A DNA stretch of 7,316 nt, taken from contig JAUWMO010000172.1 of NCBI GenBank assembly GCA_030613125.1, positions 1-7,316 of the forward strand. The letters run 5' to 3'. A program made the translations under genes and the position numbers. Of the stretch, positions 1-5,775 are shown one piece after another. Under the pieces are notes generated by a model. The model did not search any database, was not told the DNA's origin, and saw nothing but the letters and a program-made list of their open reading frames with translations. The first letter of the stretch is position 1. Every line of letters begins with the position of its first letter. This DNA comes from Bacteroidota bacterium. GTDB lineage: Bacteria > Bacteroidota > Bacteroidia > Bacteroidales > VadinHA17.

Positions 1-350
1 TCACTTGTGGATGCCTGAAGGATTTTTGCATCTAATCTTTTAGCGAGACCAAGCATGTTGATGGTACCCATTACAGATGTTTTAATTGTCTTTATCGGAT
101 TATACTGGTAATGAATGGGTGAAGCAGGGCATGCAAGATTATAGATCTCATCCACTTCAACGAAGTATGGCATAATTATATCATGTCTGATAATCTCAAA
201 ATACGGATGTTCCAGCAAATGAACAATATTGGATTTTGAGCCGGTAAAATAATTATCAAGGCATAATATTTCATTGCCCTCATCAAGCAGGCGCTGGCAA
301 AGATGAGAACCAATAAAACCGGCCCCTCCGGTTATAAGGATTCTTTTCAT
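1..350 (-). CDS. uxs: UDP-glucuronate decarboxylase (UDP-xylose synthase), N-terminal part, cut by the window edge
   Basis: This short-chain dehydrogenase/reductase (extended SDR) enzyme would convert UDP-glucuronate to UDP-xylose with bound NAD+ in the cytoplasm. The visible 116 residues start at an ATG (350-348) with MKRILITGGAGFIGSH, the Rossmann NAD-binding glycine motif (residues 8-16). LDNYFTGS follows at about 31-38, HDI at 56-58, and NLACPASPIHYQ at 71-82. That last stretch is characteristic of UDP-glucuronate decarboxylases rather than of UDP-glucose epimerases or dTDP-glucose dehydratases. The fragment ends at ASTS (113-116), the strand carrying the catalytic Ser/Thr; the YxxxK pair and C-terminal domain lie beyond the left edge. 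The gene is 42 bp downstream of ugd on the same strand, and Ugd makes its substrate, so the two form a pathway pair. The family is clear. The exact product (UDP-xylose, or a further derivative) is inferred. Confidence 0.9.
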   Translation of the reverse strand, partial: MKRILITGGAGFIGSHLCQRLLDEGNEILCLDNYFTGSKSNIVHLLEHPYFEIIRHDIIMPYFVEVDEIYNLACPASPIHYQYNPIKTIKTSVMGTINMLGLAKRLDAKILQASTS

Positions 351-392
351 ACAATTTTATATTACTGGAAAGCTTAATTTAAAAGTTTCAAT

Positions 393-1721
393 TTAGTTAA
401 TATTTGCATTTTTACCTATTCCGAAATAATCAAATCCCAGTTCATTAATCTCTTCCGGATCGTAAATATTTCGTCCGTCGAATATAACAGCTTTATTCAG
501 GAGTTTTTTAATGACTTTGAAATTGGGAATACGAAATTCTGACCATTCTGTAACCAGCAGCAATGCATCTGCATCAACCAGGGCATCGTACTGATCTGTT
601 GCATATTCAATAGAGTCACCCAGTCTCCTTCGCGCTTCATCCATGGCAACAGGGTCATAAGCCTTTACTTTGGCCCCTTGTTCAAGTAATTTTTCAATTA
701 TTGTGAGCGCGGGTGCCTCTCTCATATCGTCGGTTTTTGGCTTGAAAGACAGCCCCCATATTCCAATTTGTTTGCCTTTAAGATTTCCATTATAATATTT
801 GCTGAGTTTGTCAACCAGAACAGATTTCTGCAGGTTATTAACGTGTTCAACAGATTTGAGGACTTCCAGGGGATAATTATTTTCTTCGGCTATTCTTATC
901 AAAGCCTGAACATCTTTAGGGAAACATGACCCTCCATAGCCTGCTCCAGGATAGATAAATTTATTACCAATCCTTGAATCACTTCCTATCCCACGGCGGA
1001 CCATATTTACATCTGCGCCGACCCTTTCACACAGGTTGGCAACCTCATTCATAAAGCTTATCTTCGTGGCCAGCATGGCATTGGCTACATATTTTGTCAT
1101 TTCAGAAGAACGGATATCCATAAAATAAATGGGGTGGTTATTGAGGAGGAAGGGTTTATACAGTTTTTTCATAACCTTTTCTGCCTTCATTGATTCAATG
1201 CCAATAACTATTCTGTCGGGGTGCAGAAAATCTTTGATAGCATCCCCTTCCTTTAAAAATTCAGGATTAGATGCAATATCAAAACTAATATTTGTTTTTC
1301 TTTTATTCAATTCTTCCTGTACAGCGGCCTGTACCTTACCAGCAGTACCAACCGGCACTGTACTTTTGGTTGCGATCAGTAAAGGATGATCCATATGTAT
1401 CCCGATTTCACGGGCAACGGACAGAACATGCTGCAAATCGGCACTTCCGTTTTCATCAGGTGGGGTTCCTACTGCAATAAAGACCACCTCGGTATCTTCC
1501 AGGCTTTTTTTAATACTGGTTGAAAATAAAAGCCGGCCTTTTTCTTTATTCCTGGTCAGCATTGGTTCCAAACCGGGCTCGTATATAGGGATTTTACCAT
1601 TGTTCAGATCTTTTATCTTTTTTGCATCAATATCGACACACGTTACTGTGATACCTGTTTCAGCAAAACAGGTGCCGGTTACCAATCCAACGTAACCGGT
1701 TCCTACAACAGAAATTTTCAT
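393..1721 (-). CDS. ugd: UDP-glucose 6-dehydrogenase
   Basis: This enzyme oxidises UDP-glucose to UDP-glucuronate with two NAD+, supplying the precursor for acidic polysaccharides and, with the next gene, UDP-xylose. The 442-residue length is normal for the bacterial family. The N-terminal NAD-binding domain has GTGYVG at residues 7-12, VGTPP at 84-88, STVPVGT at 120-126 and NPEFLKEG at 152-159. The central helical region has the MTKYVANAMLATK segment (208-220). The catalytic thiol is Cys266 in GYGGSCFPKD (261-270). The C-terminal UDP-binding domain begins with a GLSFKPKTDDMREAP stretch. All key residues are present. The ATG start follows an A-rich, Shine-Dalgarno-free leader (CACAAATAAT), usual for Bacteroidota. 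A TATATTTG box about 40 bases upstream is a candidate promoter for this gene and the decarboxylase downstream. The gene is transcribed divergently from rpsA. Confidence 0.97.
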   Translation of the reverse strand: MKISVVGTGYVGLVTGTCFAETGITVTCVDIDAKKIKDLNNGKIPIYEPGLEPMLTRNKEKGRLLFSTSIKKSLEDTEVVFIAVGTPPDENGSADLQHVLSVAREIGIHMDHPLLIATKSTVPVGTAGKVQAAVQEELNKRKTNISFDIASNPEFLKEGDAIKDFLHPDRIVIGIESMKAEKVMKKLYKPFLLNNHPIYFMDIRSSEMTKYVANAMLATKISFMNEVANLCERVGADVNMVRRGIGSDSRIGNKFIYPGAGYGGSCFPKDVQALIRIAEENNYPLEVLKSVEHVNNLQKSVLVDKLSKYYNGNLKGKQIGIWGLSFKPKTDDMREAPALTIIEKLLEQGAKVKAYDPVAMDEARRRLGDSIEYATDQYDALVDADALLLVTEWSEFRIPNFKVIKKLLNKAVIFDGRNIYDPEEINELGFDYFGIGKNANIN

Positions 1722-1760
1722 ATTATTTGTGAAATTTAAAGATTAAAGTTTTTGATTTTA

Positions 1761-1768
1761 CAAATATA
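1761..1768 (-). promoter_or_regulatory. Candidate Bacteroidetes -7 promoter element for ugd
   Basis: Read on the minus strand this is TATATTTG, an exact match to the Bacteroidetes TAnnTTTG -7 consensus. It lies about 40 bases upstream of the ugd ATG. The only TTTG upstream (minus strand, 1786-1783) is 14 bp away, shorter than the 19-21 bp of the consensus, so the -33 half is weak. It is supported by motif and position only. Confidence 0.45.
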
Positions 1769-1866
1769 ATTCTTTTTATATGCAAAGGTGTTTACATGAT
1801 TATTCTATTCCATCAACGGAGTAATTATTATGATGAACATTGAAAATGAGGTTATTCCCTGAAGCA

Positions 1867-1885
1867 GGTCATGCTGGCATGGACC
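1867..1885. other. Small imperfect hairpin in the divergent intergenic region
   Basis: GGTCATG (1867-1873) can pair with CAT plus GACC (1878-1880 and 1882-1885) around a CTGG loop, leaving G1881 bulged. That makes seven base pairs in an otherwise AT-rich stretch. No T-tract follows, so it does not look like a terminator. It lies upstream of both candidate promoters, so it could be a protein-binding site or chance. Confidence 0.25.
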
Positions 1886-1998
1886 AGGAATCACCGGGTA
1901 TACACAAAAAATAAATTATGGTCATAACTATCCATACTGATTTTCAATAAGTTCGATTTATTTTTTAAAGGATTTTACTATATGTATAAAAAAAGTTT

Positions 1999-2006
1999 TA
2001 ATTTTG
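1999..2006 (+). promoter_or_regulatory. Candidate Bacteroidetes -7 promoter element for the rpsA operon
   Basis: TAATTTTG matches the TAnnTTTG -7 consensus exactly. It would give a 5' leader of roughly 50 nt before the rpsA ATG at 2062. The -33 half is poor: only TTTA at 1974-1977, with 21 bp between, resembles TTTG. It is supported by motif and position only. Confidence 0.45.
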
Positions 2007-2036
2007 CAGGCTGAAATAAATAACATAAAGTCTAAC

Positions 2037-2055
2037 TTATTAATTATTAATTATT
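2037..2055 (+). repeat. AT-only tandem heptamer in the rpsA leader
   Basis: Two perfect copies of TTATTAA (2037-2043 and 2044-2050) are followed by a partial third, TTATT (2051-2055), ending seven bases before the rpsA start. If transcription begins at the candidate promoter, this is an unstructured A/U-rich leader at the ribosome entry site. S1 is known to favour such RNA and, in E. coli, represses its own translation. A role in autoregulation here is inference. Confidence 0.5.
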
Positions 2056-2061
2056 TTACTA

Positions 2062-2541
2062 ATGGCTGAAAAAACTAATAAACCTTTGGAAGAAGAGGTT
2101 TCAGATACCGGAAATACGGTATCAACCACTAAAGAAAAAAAGGGTAAAGGTGTGGAGTCAAAGGAGGAAAAAGCGAATGCTTCCAAATCAAGTACTAAAT
2201 CTGCAACAAAGACAACTACCAAAACGACTGTAAAATCAGAAAAAACTGAAAAGAAAGCGCAGTCCGGAAAAGCAAAATCAGAAGAGAAATCCAAAACCAC
2301 AAAGAAAACTTCATCAACTGCTAAACAATCTACAGTTCAAGACGAAAAAATTAAAAAAGAACCTAATGAACTGGCAGAAGATAAGAAAGAAAAAACTGAA
2401 TTAAAGGCCGGAAAAAAGAAAAAAGAAAAAGTTGATATTAAAGCTGAAGGGAAAGAAGCTGAAAAGGATGAAGTAAAAACCGAAACGGATAGAAAACCAA
2501 AGGAAAAAACAACCGTTGAAAAAGAAACTGTTGAAGCTTCC
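2062..2541 (+). other. Low-complexity coding segment: N-terminal extension of S1
   Basis: Codons 1-160 of rpsA encode a disordered-looking tail with no hydrophobic segment, signal peptide or Cys. By hand count, residues 1-92 are basic and Ser/Thr-rich (23 Lys against 13 Asp/Glu). Residues 93-160 are a near-neutral Lys/Glu mixed-charge block (21 Lys/Arg against 21 Asp/Glu). The coding strand is strongly A-rich. The segment continues in frame into the conserved FDW entry of S1, with no stop or frameshift. Its function is unknown; rRNA or mRNA contact is a guess from charge alone. Confidence 0.75.
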
Positions 2542-4329
2542 ACCGGGGAAGAATTTGACTGGAATCTTTTTGAAAAAGAAACCGATGAATACACCGATAA
2601 GCAGAGGTCTGATTATGAAGCTATGTATGAAAAAACACTTTCTAAGATTGCCGTTTATGAGGTGATTGACGGAACTGTGATCGGCATGAATAACAGGGAA
2701 GTAGTTATAAATATTGGGTACAAATCAGAAGGGATTGTCAGCCTGAACGAGTTTCGTTATAACCCTAATCTGAAAGTTGGTGATACTGTACAGGTTTATG
2801 TTGAGAGTCAGGAAGATAAGAAGGGCCAACTTGTTCTATCACATAAGAAGGCAAGGTCTCTCAATTCCTGGGATAGAGTGAATGAAGCTCTTGATAACGG
2901 AGAGATTATTAATGGATTTATTAAGTGCAGGACCAAAGGAGGAATGATTGTTGACGTATTTGGAATTGAGGCTTTTTTACCAGGTTCGCAGATTGATGTT
3001 AAACCAATCAGGGACTATGATGTATATGTTGGTAAAACCATGGAATTCAAAGTAGTTAAGATTAACAACGAGTATAAAAACGTTGTAGTATCTCATAAAG
3101 CACTAATTGAAGCTGAACTCGAACAACAGAGAAAAGAGATAATCGCAAAACTTGAAAAAGGTCAGGTACTTGAGGGAACAGTTAAGAATATTACATCTTA
3201 TGGTGTATTTATTGACCTTGGTGGAGTTGACGGACTGATACATATTACAGATCTTTCGTGGGGCCGGGTGAACCATCCTGAAGAGATTGTTCAACTCGAT
3301 CAAAAATTAAATGTTGTTATCCTTGATTTTGATGATGACAAGAAGAGAATAGCTCTTGGATTAAAACAACTTTCACCACATCCCTGGGATTCACTTGATG
3401 AGGGTTTGAAAATAGGTGATAAGGTGAAAGGAAAAGTTGTTGTTATAGCTGATTATGGTGCCTTTATTGAAATAGCACCCGGAGTGGAAGGATTGATCCA
3501 TGTTTCTGAGATGTCATGGTCTCAGCACCTTAGGAGTGCACAGGAATTTCTTAAAGTGGGTGACGAATTGGAAGCTGTCATATTAACCCTCGATCGTGAA
3601 GAACGGAAGATGTCATTAGGAATGAAACAACTAAAACCGGATCCATGGGAAAAGATAGAAGAAAAATATCCTATTGGTACTAAACACACTGCCAAAGTAA
3701 GAAACTTTACCAATTTCGGTGTATTTGTTGAGATTGAAGAGGGTGTGGATGGTCTGATCCATATTTCTGATCTTTCCTGGACCAAGAAGGTTAAACATCC
3801 GGCTGAATTCACCTCCATTGATGCAGATATTGAGCTTGTTGTATTAGAAATTGATAAAGAAAATAGAAGATTAAGCCTTGGTCATAAACAGCTGGAAGAA
3901 AATCCATGGGATGTATTTGAAACTGTATTTACCATGGATTCAGTACATGAGGGTACTGTAATAAATGTTTTTGACAAAGGTGCTATCATTACACTACCTT
4001 ATGGTGTTGAAGGCTTTGTAAGTCACAAGCATCTACATAAAGAAGATGGTTCCAAGGCGAAGGTTGATGAGAAACTTCCTTTCAAAGTTATCGAGTTTAA
4101 TAAAGGAGCTAAAAGAATCGTACTTTCACATATCCGTGTATTTGAAGATGCTAAGAAATCAAAAGAAAAAGATGGTAGAAAAACAGAACGTGATATCAAA
4201 CAGAAAGAAAAAAGAAAACTTAAGACCGGTCTTGAAAAAACAACCCTTGGCGATATCACTAATTTGGCTGCTTTGAAATCTGAAATGGAAGAAAAGGAGA
4301 AGAAAACTATCAAAGAAAAGAAAAAATAA
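2062..4329 (+). CDS. rpsA: 30S ribosomal protein S1 with long charged N-terminal extension
   Basis: S1 binds A/U-rich single-stranded mRNA on the small ribosomal subunit and assists initiation. This 755-residue protein has six S1 (OB-fold) domains at about residues 199-262, 280-346, 366-435, 452-522, 538-608 and 626-690. Domains 3-5 carry the classic YGVF/YGAF/FGVF strand and the GLIH(I/V)(T/S)(D/E)(L/M)SW motif; domains 1, 2 and 6 are more divergent, as in other S1 proteins. The charged tail contains TTLGDITNLAALK (727-739), which I recall as typical of Bacteroidota S1. The core begins at the FDWNLFE segment (165-171). Before it lie about 160 low-complexity residues rich in Lys, Glu, Thr and Ser, making the protein longer than the roughly 590-600 residues I expect for this phylum. 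The ATG start is well supported, since there is no other Met until residue 188, inside the conserved core. It heads a probable operon with the STAS gene (32 bp gap) and rnz. Confidence 0.96.
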   Translation: MAEKTNKPLEEEVSDTGNTVSTTKEKKGKGVESKEEKANASKSSTKSATKTTTKTTVKSEKTEKKAQSGKAKSEEKSKTTKKTSSTAKQSTVQDEKIKKEPNELAEDKKEKTELKAGKKKKEKVDIKAEGKEAEKDEVKTETDRKPKEKTTVEKETVEASTGEEFDWNLFEKETDEYTDKQRSDYEAMYEKTLSKIAVYEVIDGTVIGMNNREVVINIGYKSEGIVSLNEFRYNPNLKVGDTVQVYVESQEDKKGQLVLSHKKARSLNSWDRVNEALDNGEIINGFIKCRTKGGMIVDVFGIEAFLPGSQIDVKPIRDYDVYVGKTMEFKVVKINNEYKNVVVSHKALIEAELEQQRKEIIAKLEKGQVLEGTVKNITSYGVFIDLGGVDGLIHITDLSWGRVNHPEEIVQLDQKLNVVILDFDDDKKRIALGLKQLSPHPWDSLDEGLKIGDKVKGKVVVIADYGAFIEIAPGVEGLIHVSEMSWSQHLRSAQEFLKVGDELEAVILTLDREERKMSLGMKQLKPDPWEKIEEKYPIGTKHTAKVRNFTNFGVFVEIEEGVDGLIHISDLSWTKKVKHPAEFTSIDADIELVVLEIDKENRRLSLGHKQLEENPWDVFETVFTMDSVHEGTVINVFDKGAIITLPYGVEGFVSHKHLHKEDGSKAKVDEKLPFKVIEFNKGAKRIVLSHIRVFEDAKKSKEKDGRKTERDIKQKEKRKLKTGLEKTTLGDITNLAALKSEMEEKEKKTIKEKKK

Positions 4330-4361
4330 TTATCTTTATAAAAAGAAAATTGTTAATAACA

Positions 4362-4715
4362 ATGGAATTTAAGATTGATAAACGCAATGATTACACCCTG
4401 ATCCAGGTGCTTGAAGAAAAATTGGATACTCACATCGCCCCGAATCTTAAATCAGAACTGGTTTTGATTTCAGGGAATGGCGAGAAAAATATTATTCTTG
4501 ACCTGATTAAATGTAAATATTGTGACTCTAGTGGATTGAGTGCAATACTTGTTGCGAACCGGTTATGTAAGAACGCCAATGGCACTTTTGTCCTTTCAGG
4601 ATTAAATGAAGCAGTTGAAAGACTGATTACTATTTCGCAATTAGACACGGTACTGAATATTACAGAAACGATTGAAGAAGCAGAGAGTCTAATAATGTCT
4701 GTTGAAAAGGAATAA
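4362..4715 (+). CDS. STAS-domain protein (anti-sigma factor antagonist type)
   Basis: This 117-residue protein consists of one STAS domain, the SpoIIAA/RsbV-like fold that binds an anti-sigma kinase and is switched by serine phosphorylation. The hallmark is CDSSGLSAILVANR (from residue 54): Asp55-Ser56-Ser57-Gly58-Leu59 aligns with the DSSG phosphorylation loop. It is preceded by the strand NIILDLIKCKY and followed by the FVLSGLN strand and a C-terminal helix region, as in the family. I chose the ATG at 4362 because its upstream bases are A-rich (A at -3 and -6); a TTG 12 bases earlier would add only four residues. The gene lies 32 bp after rpsA and 4 bp before rnz, so it is probably co-transcribed. 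No anti-sigma kinase or sigma factor is encoded in the window, so its partner is unknown. Its conserved serine suggests it is regulated, but the pathway cannot be read from this sequence. Confidence 0.88.
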   Translation: MEFKIDKRNDYTLIQVLEEKLDTHIAPNLKSELVLISGNGEKNIILDLIKCKYCDSSGLSAILVANRLCKNANGTFVLSGLNEAVERLITISQLDTVLNITETIEEAESLIMSVEKE

Positions 4716-4719
4716 CAAG

Positions 4720-5637
4720 GTGTCATTTGCCTTCAGGATCCTTGGCAGTAGCTCTGCTTTGCCGACTTCTATACGATTTCCATCCGCTTATGTAGTTCAA
4801 ATGCATGAGCGGATTTTTTTAATTGATTGCGGAGAGGGTGCTCAGATTCAATTGAGACGATACAAGATAAAACTGGGTCGCCTTAACCATATCTTAATCA
4901 GCCATATTCATGGTGATCATACATTTGGCCTTTTCGGACTTCTGTCATCTTTTAACCTTATAGGCCGTGAACATGACCTTCATATTTATTGTCCTCCGGA
5001 TCTTGAGAGCATACTGGAAACTCATTTTGAAATGTTTAATATTCAATTAAATTATTCTCTGGTGTACCATCATATGAATTGTAAACAATCCTCAATTATT
5101 TTTGAAGATGAAAAGATAATTGTGGATAGTTTTCCCGTGAAACATCGAATTCCAACATGCGGATTCCTTTTCAGGGAAAAACCTCTTCCAAGATCTCTGA
5201 GAAAGGATATGATCGAAAATTATGATATTCCAATTAAAAACCGGCCAGAAATTAAAATGGGTGCCGATTTTATTACACGATCAGGTGAAAAGATTTCCAA
5301 TGAAATATTAACCACAGATCCACCGGCACCAAGGTCTTTAGCATATTGTACAGATACATTGTATCACCGTGGTTTAGTTACTAAAATCAGAGGAGTAAAC
5401 CTGTTATTTCACGAATCAACATTTATCGAGGATGAAGCTTCAAGAGCAAAGGAAACATACCATTCCACGGCAAGACAGGCTGCGATGATTGCCCGGGAGG
5501 CAAAAGTAAAGCAATTAGTACTTGGACATTTCTCTGCCAGATATAAGGACCTGAATCCACTTTTAAGTGAGGCCAGGGAAGTTTTTTCTGAAACTGAACT
5601 GGCAGAAGATGGGAAAATATTTATGATAGAACATTAA
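4720..5637 (+). CDS. rnz: Ribonuclease Z (tRNA 3' processing endonuclease)
   Basis: RNase Z is a zinc-dependent metallo-beta-lactamase-fold nuclease that removes 3' trailers from tRNA precursors. With the GTG start at 4720 the protein has 305 residues, the usual short-form length. It begins MSFAFRILGSSSALPT, as family members do. Metal ligands are visible: the HxHxDH motif His62, His64, Asp66, His67 (SHIHGDH), then His142 (VKHRIPTCGF), Asp212 (YCTDT) and His270 (LGHFSARY). Also present are HEST (231-234) and HST (248-250), plus a charged flexible-arm region at about 152-190 that in this family holds the tRNA. A TTG at 4702 would add six residues and overlap the STAS gene by 14 bp, but GTG 4720 has A at -3 and -6, matching Bacteroidota initiation preference, and fits the family N-terminus better. 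It is the last gene of the rpsA-STAS-rnz cluster. Confidence 0.95.
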   Translation: MSFAFRILGSSSALPTSIRFPSAYVVQMHERIFLIDCGEGAQIQLRRYKIKLGRLNHILISHIHGDHTFGLFGLLSSFNLIGREHDLHIYCPPDLESILETHFEMFNIQLNYSLVYHHMNCKQSSIIFEDEKIIVDSFPVKHRIPTCGFLFREKPLPRSLRKDMIENYDIPIKNRPEIKMGADFITRSGEKISNEILTTDPPAPRSLAYCTDTLYHRGLVTKIRGVNLLFHESTFIEDEASRAKETYHSTARQAAMIAREAKVKQLVLGHFSARYKDLNPLLSEAREVFSETELAEDGKIFMIEH

Positions 5638-5650
5638 CCTGAATTCAAGT

Positions 5651-5686
5651 TACCAAAATTAGTGCAATTATATTGACTCTTTGGTA
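5651..5686. other. Inverted repeat downstream of rnz
   Basis: TACCAAA (5651-5657) is the exact reverse complement of TTTGGTA (5680-5686), separated by 22 bases. It sits 13 bases after the rnz stop and upstream of the guaA promoter. There is no T-tract, the stem is short and the loop is long, so it is a poor intrinsic terminator. It could be an operator-like site, a weak mRNA 3' end structure, or chance. Confidence 0.25.
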
Positions 5687-5700
5687 TGTCCAGCGTCTTC

Positions 5701-5732
5701 TTTGTGGTTAATACATAAAATCTGTATTTTTG
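5701..5732 (+). promoter_or_regulatory. Bacteroidetes-type promoter for guaA
   Basis: TTTG (5701-5704) and TATTTTTG (5725-5732) are separated by exactly 20 bp, matching the Bacteroidetes housekeeping sigma consensus TTTG-N19-21-TAnnTTTG in both boxes and spacing. Transcription would start around 5738-5740, giving a leader of about 35-40 nt before the GTG start of guaA. It is the best promoter match I found in the window and suggests that guaA is transcribed independently of the rpsA cluster. Confidence 0.7.
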
Positions 5733-5775
5733 GTTCTGTTATTTAAACCACCATTTATTTCATAACCTCAGAAAC

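Larger units (their letters stand above)
1722..2061. other. Divergent intergenic region between ugd and rpsA
   Basis: This 340-bp stretch holds no convincing gene; the ATG-initiated frames I read here are only about 10-15 codons long. It contains a candidate -7 box in each direction (1761-1768 for ugd, 1999-2006 for rpsA), a small bulged hairpin (1867-1885), and an AT-rich tandem heptamer directly before the rpsA start. I saw no tRNA, riboswitch or repeat family. Confidence 0.7.

Noticed and set aside
2037..2055. CRISPR-like or mobile-element repeat
   Set aside because: The heptamer is AT-only, has no spacers, and occurs as barely three units; it is ordinary low-complexity leader sequence or an S1-related element.
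2040..2594. Long minus-strand open frames opposite the start of rpsA
   Set aside because: They are shadows of the A-rich Lys/Glu-coding strand, giving Ser/Phe/Val-rich low-complexity translations with no family resemblance.
4023..4313. Minus- and plus-strand open frames overlapping the 3' end of rpsA
   Set aside because: They lie wholly inside the well-supported S1 frame, and their sequences show no domain or motif.
4350..4361. TTG start for the STAS gene, 12 bases upstream of the ATG
   Set aside because: It adds only four residues (MLIT) outside the domain, and the ATG has the better A-rich upstream context.
5638..5775. Purine (guanine/adenine) riboswitch before guaA
   Set aside because: I could not find the conserved purine-riboswitch core or three-way helices, and the leader predicted from the promoter is only about 35-40 nt, too short for one.
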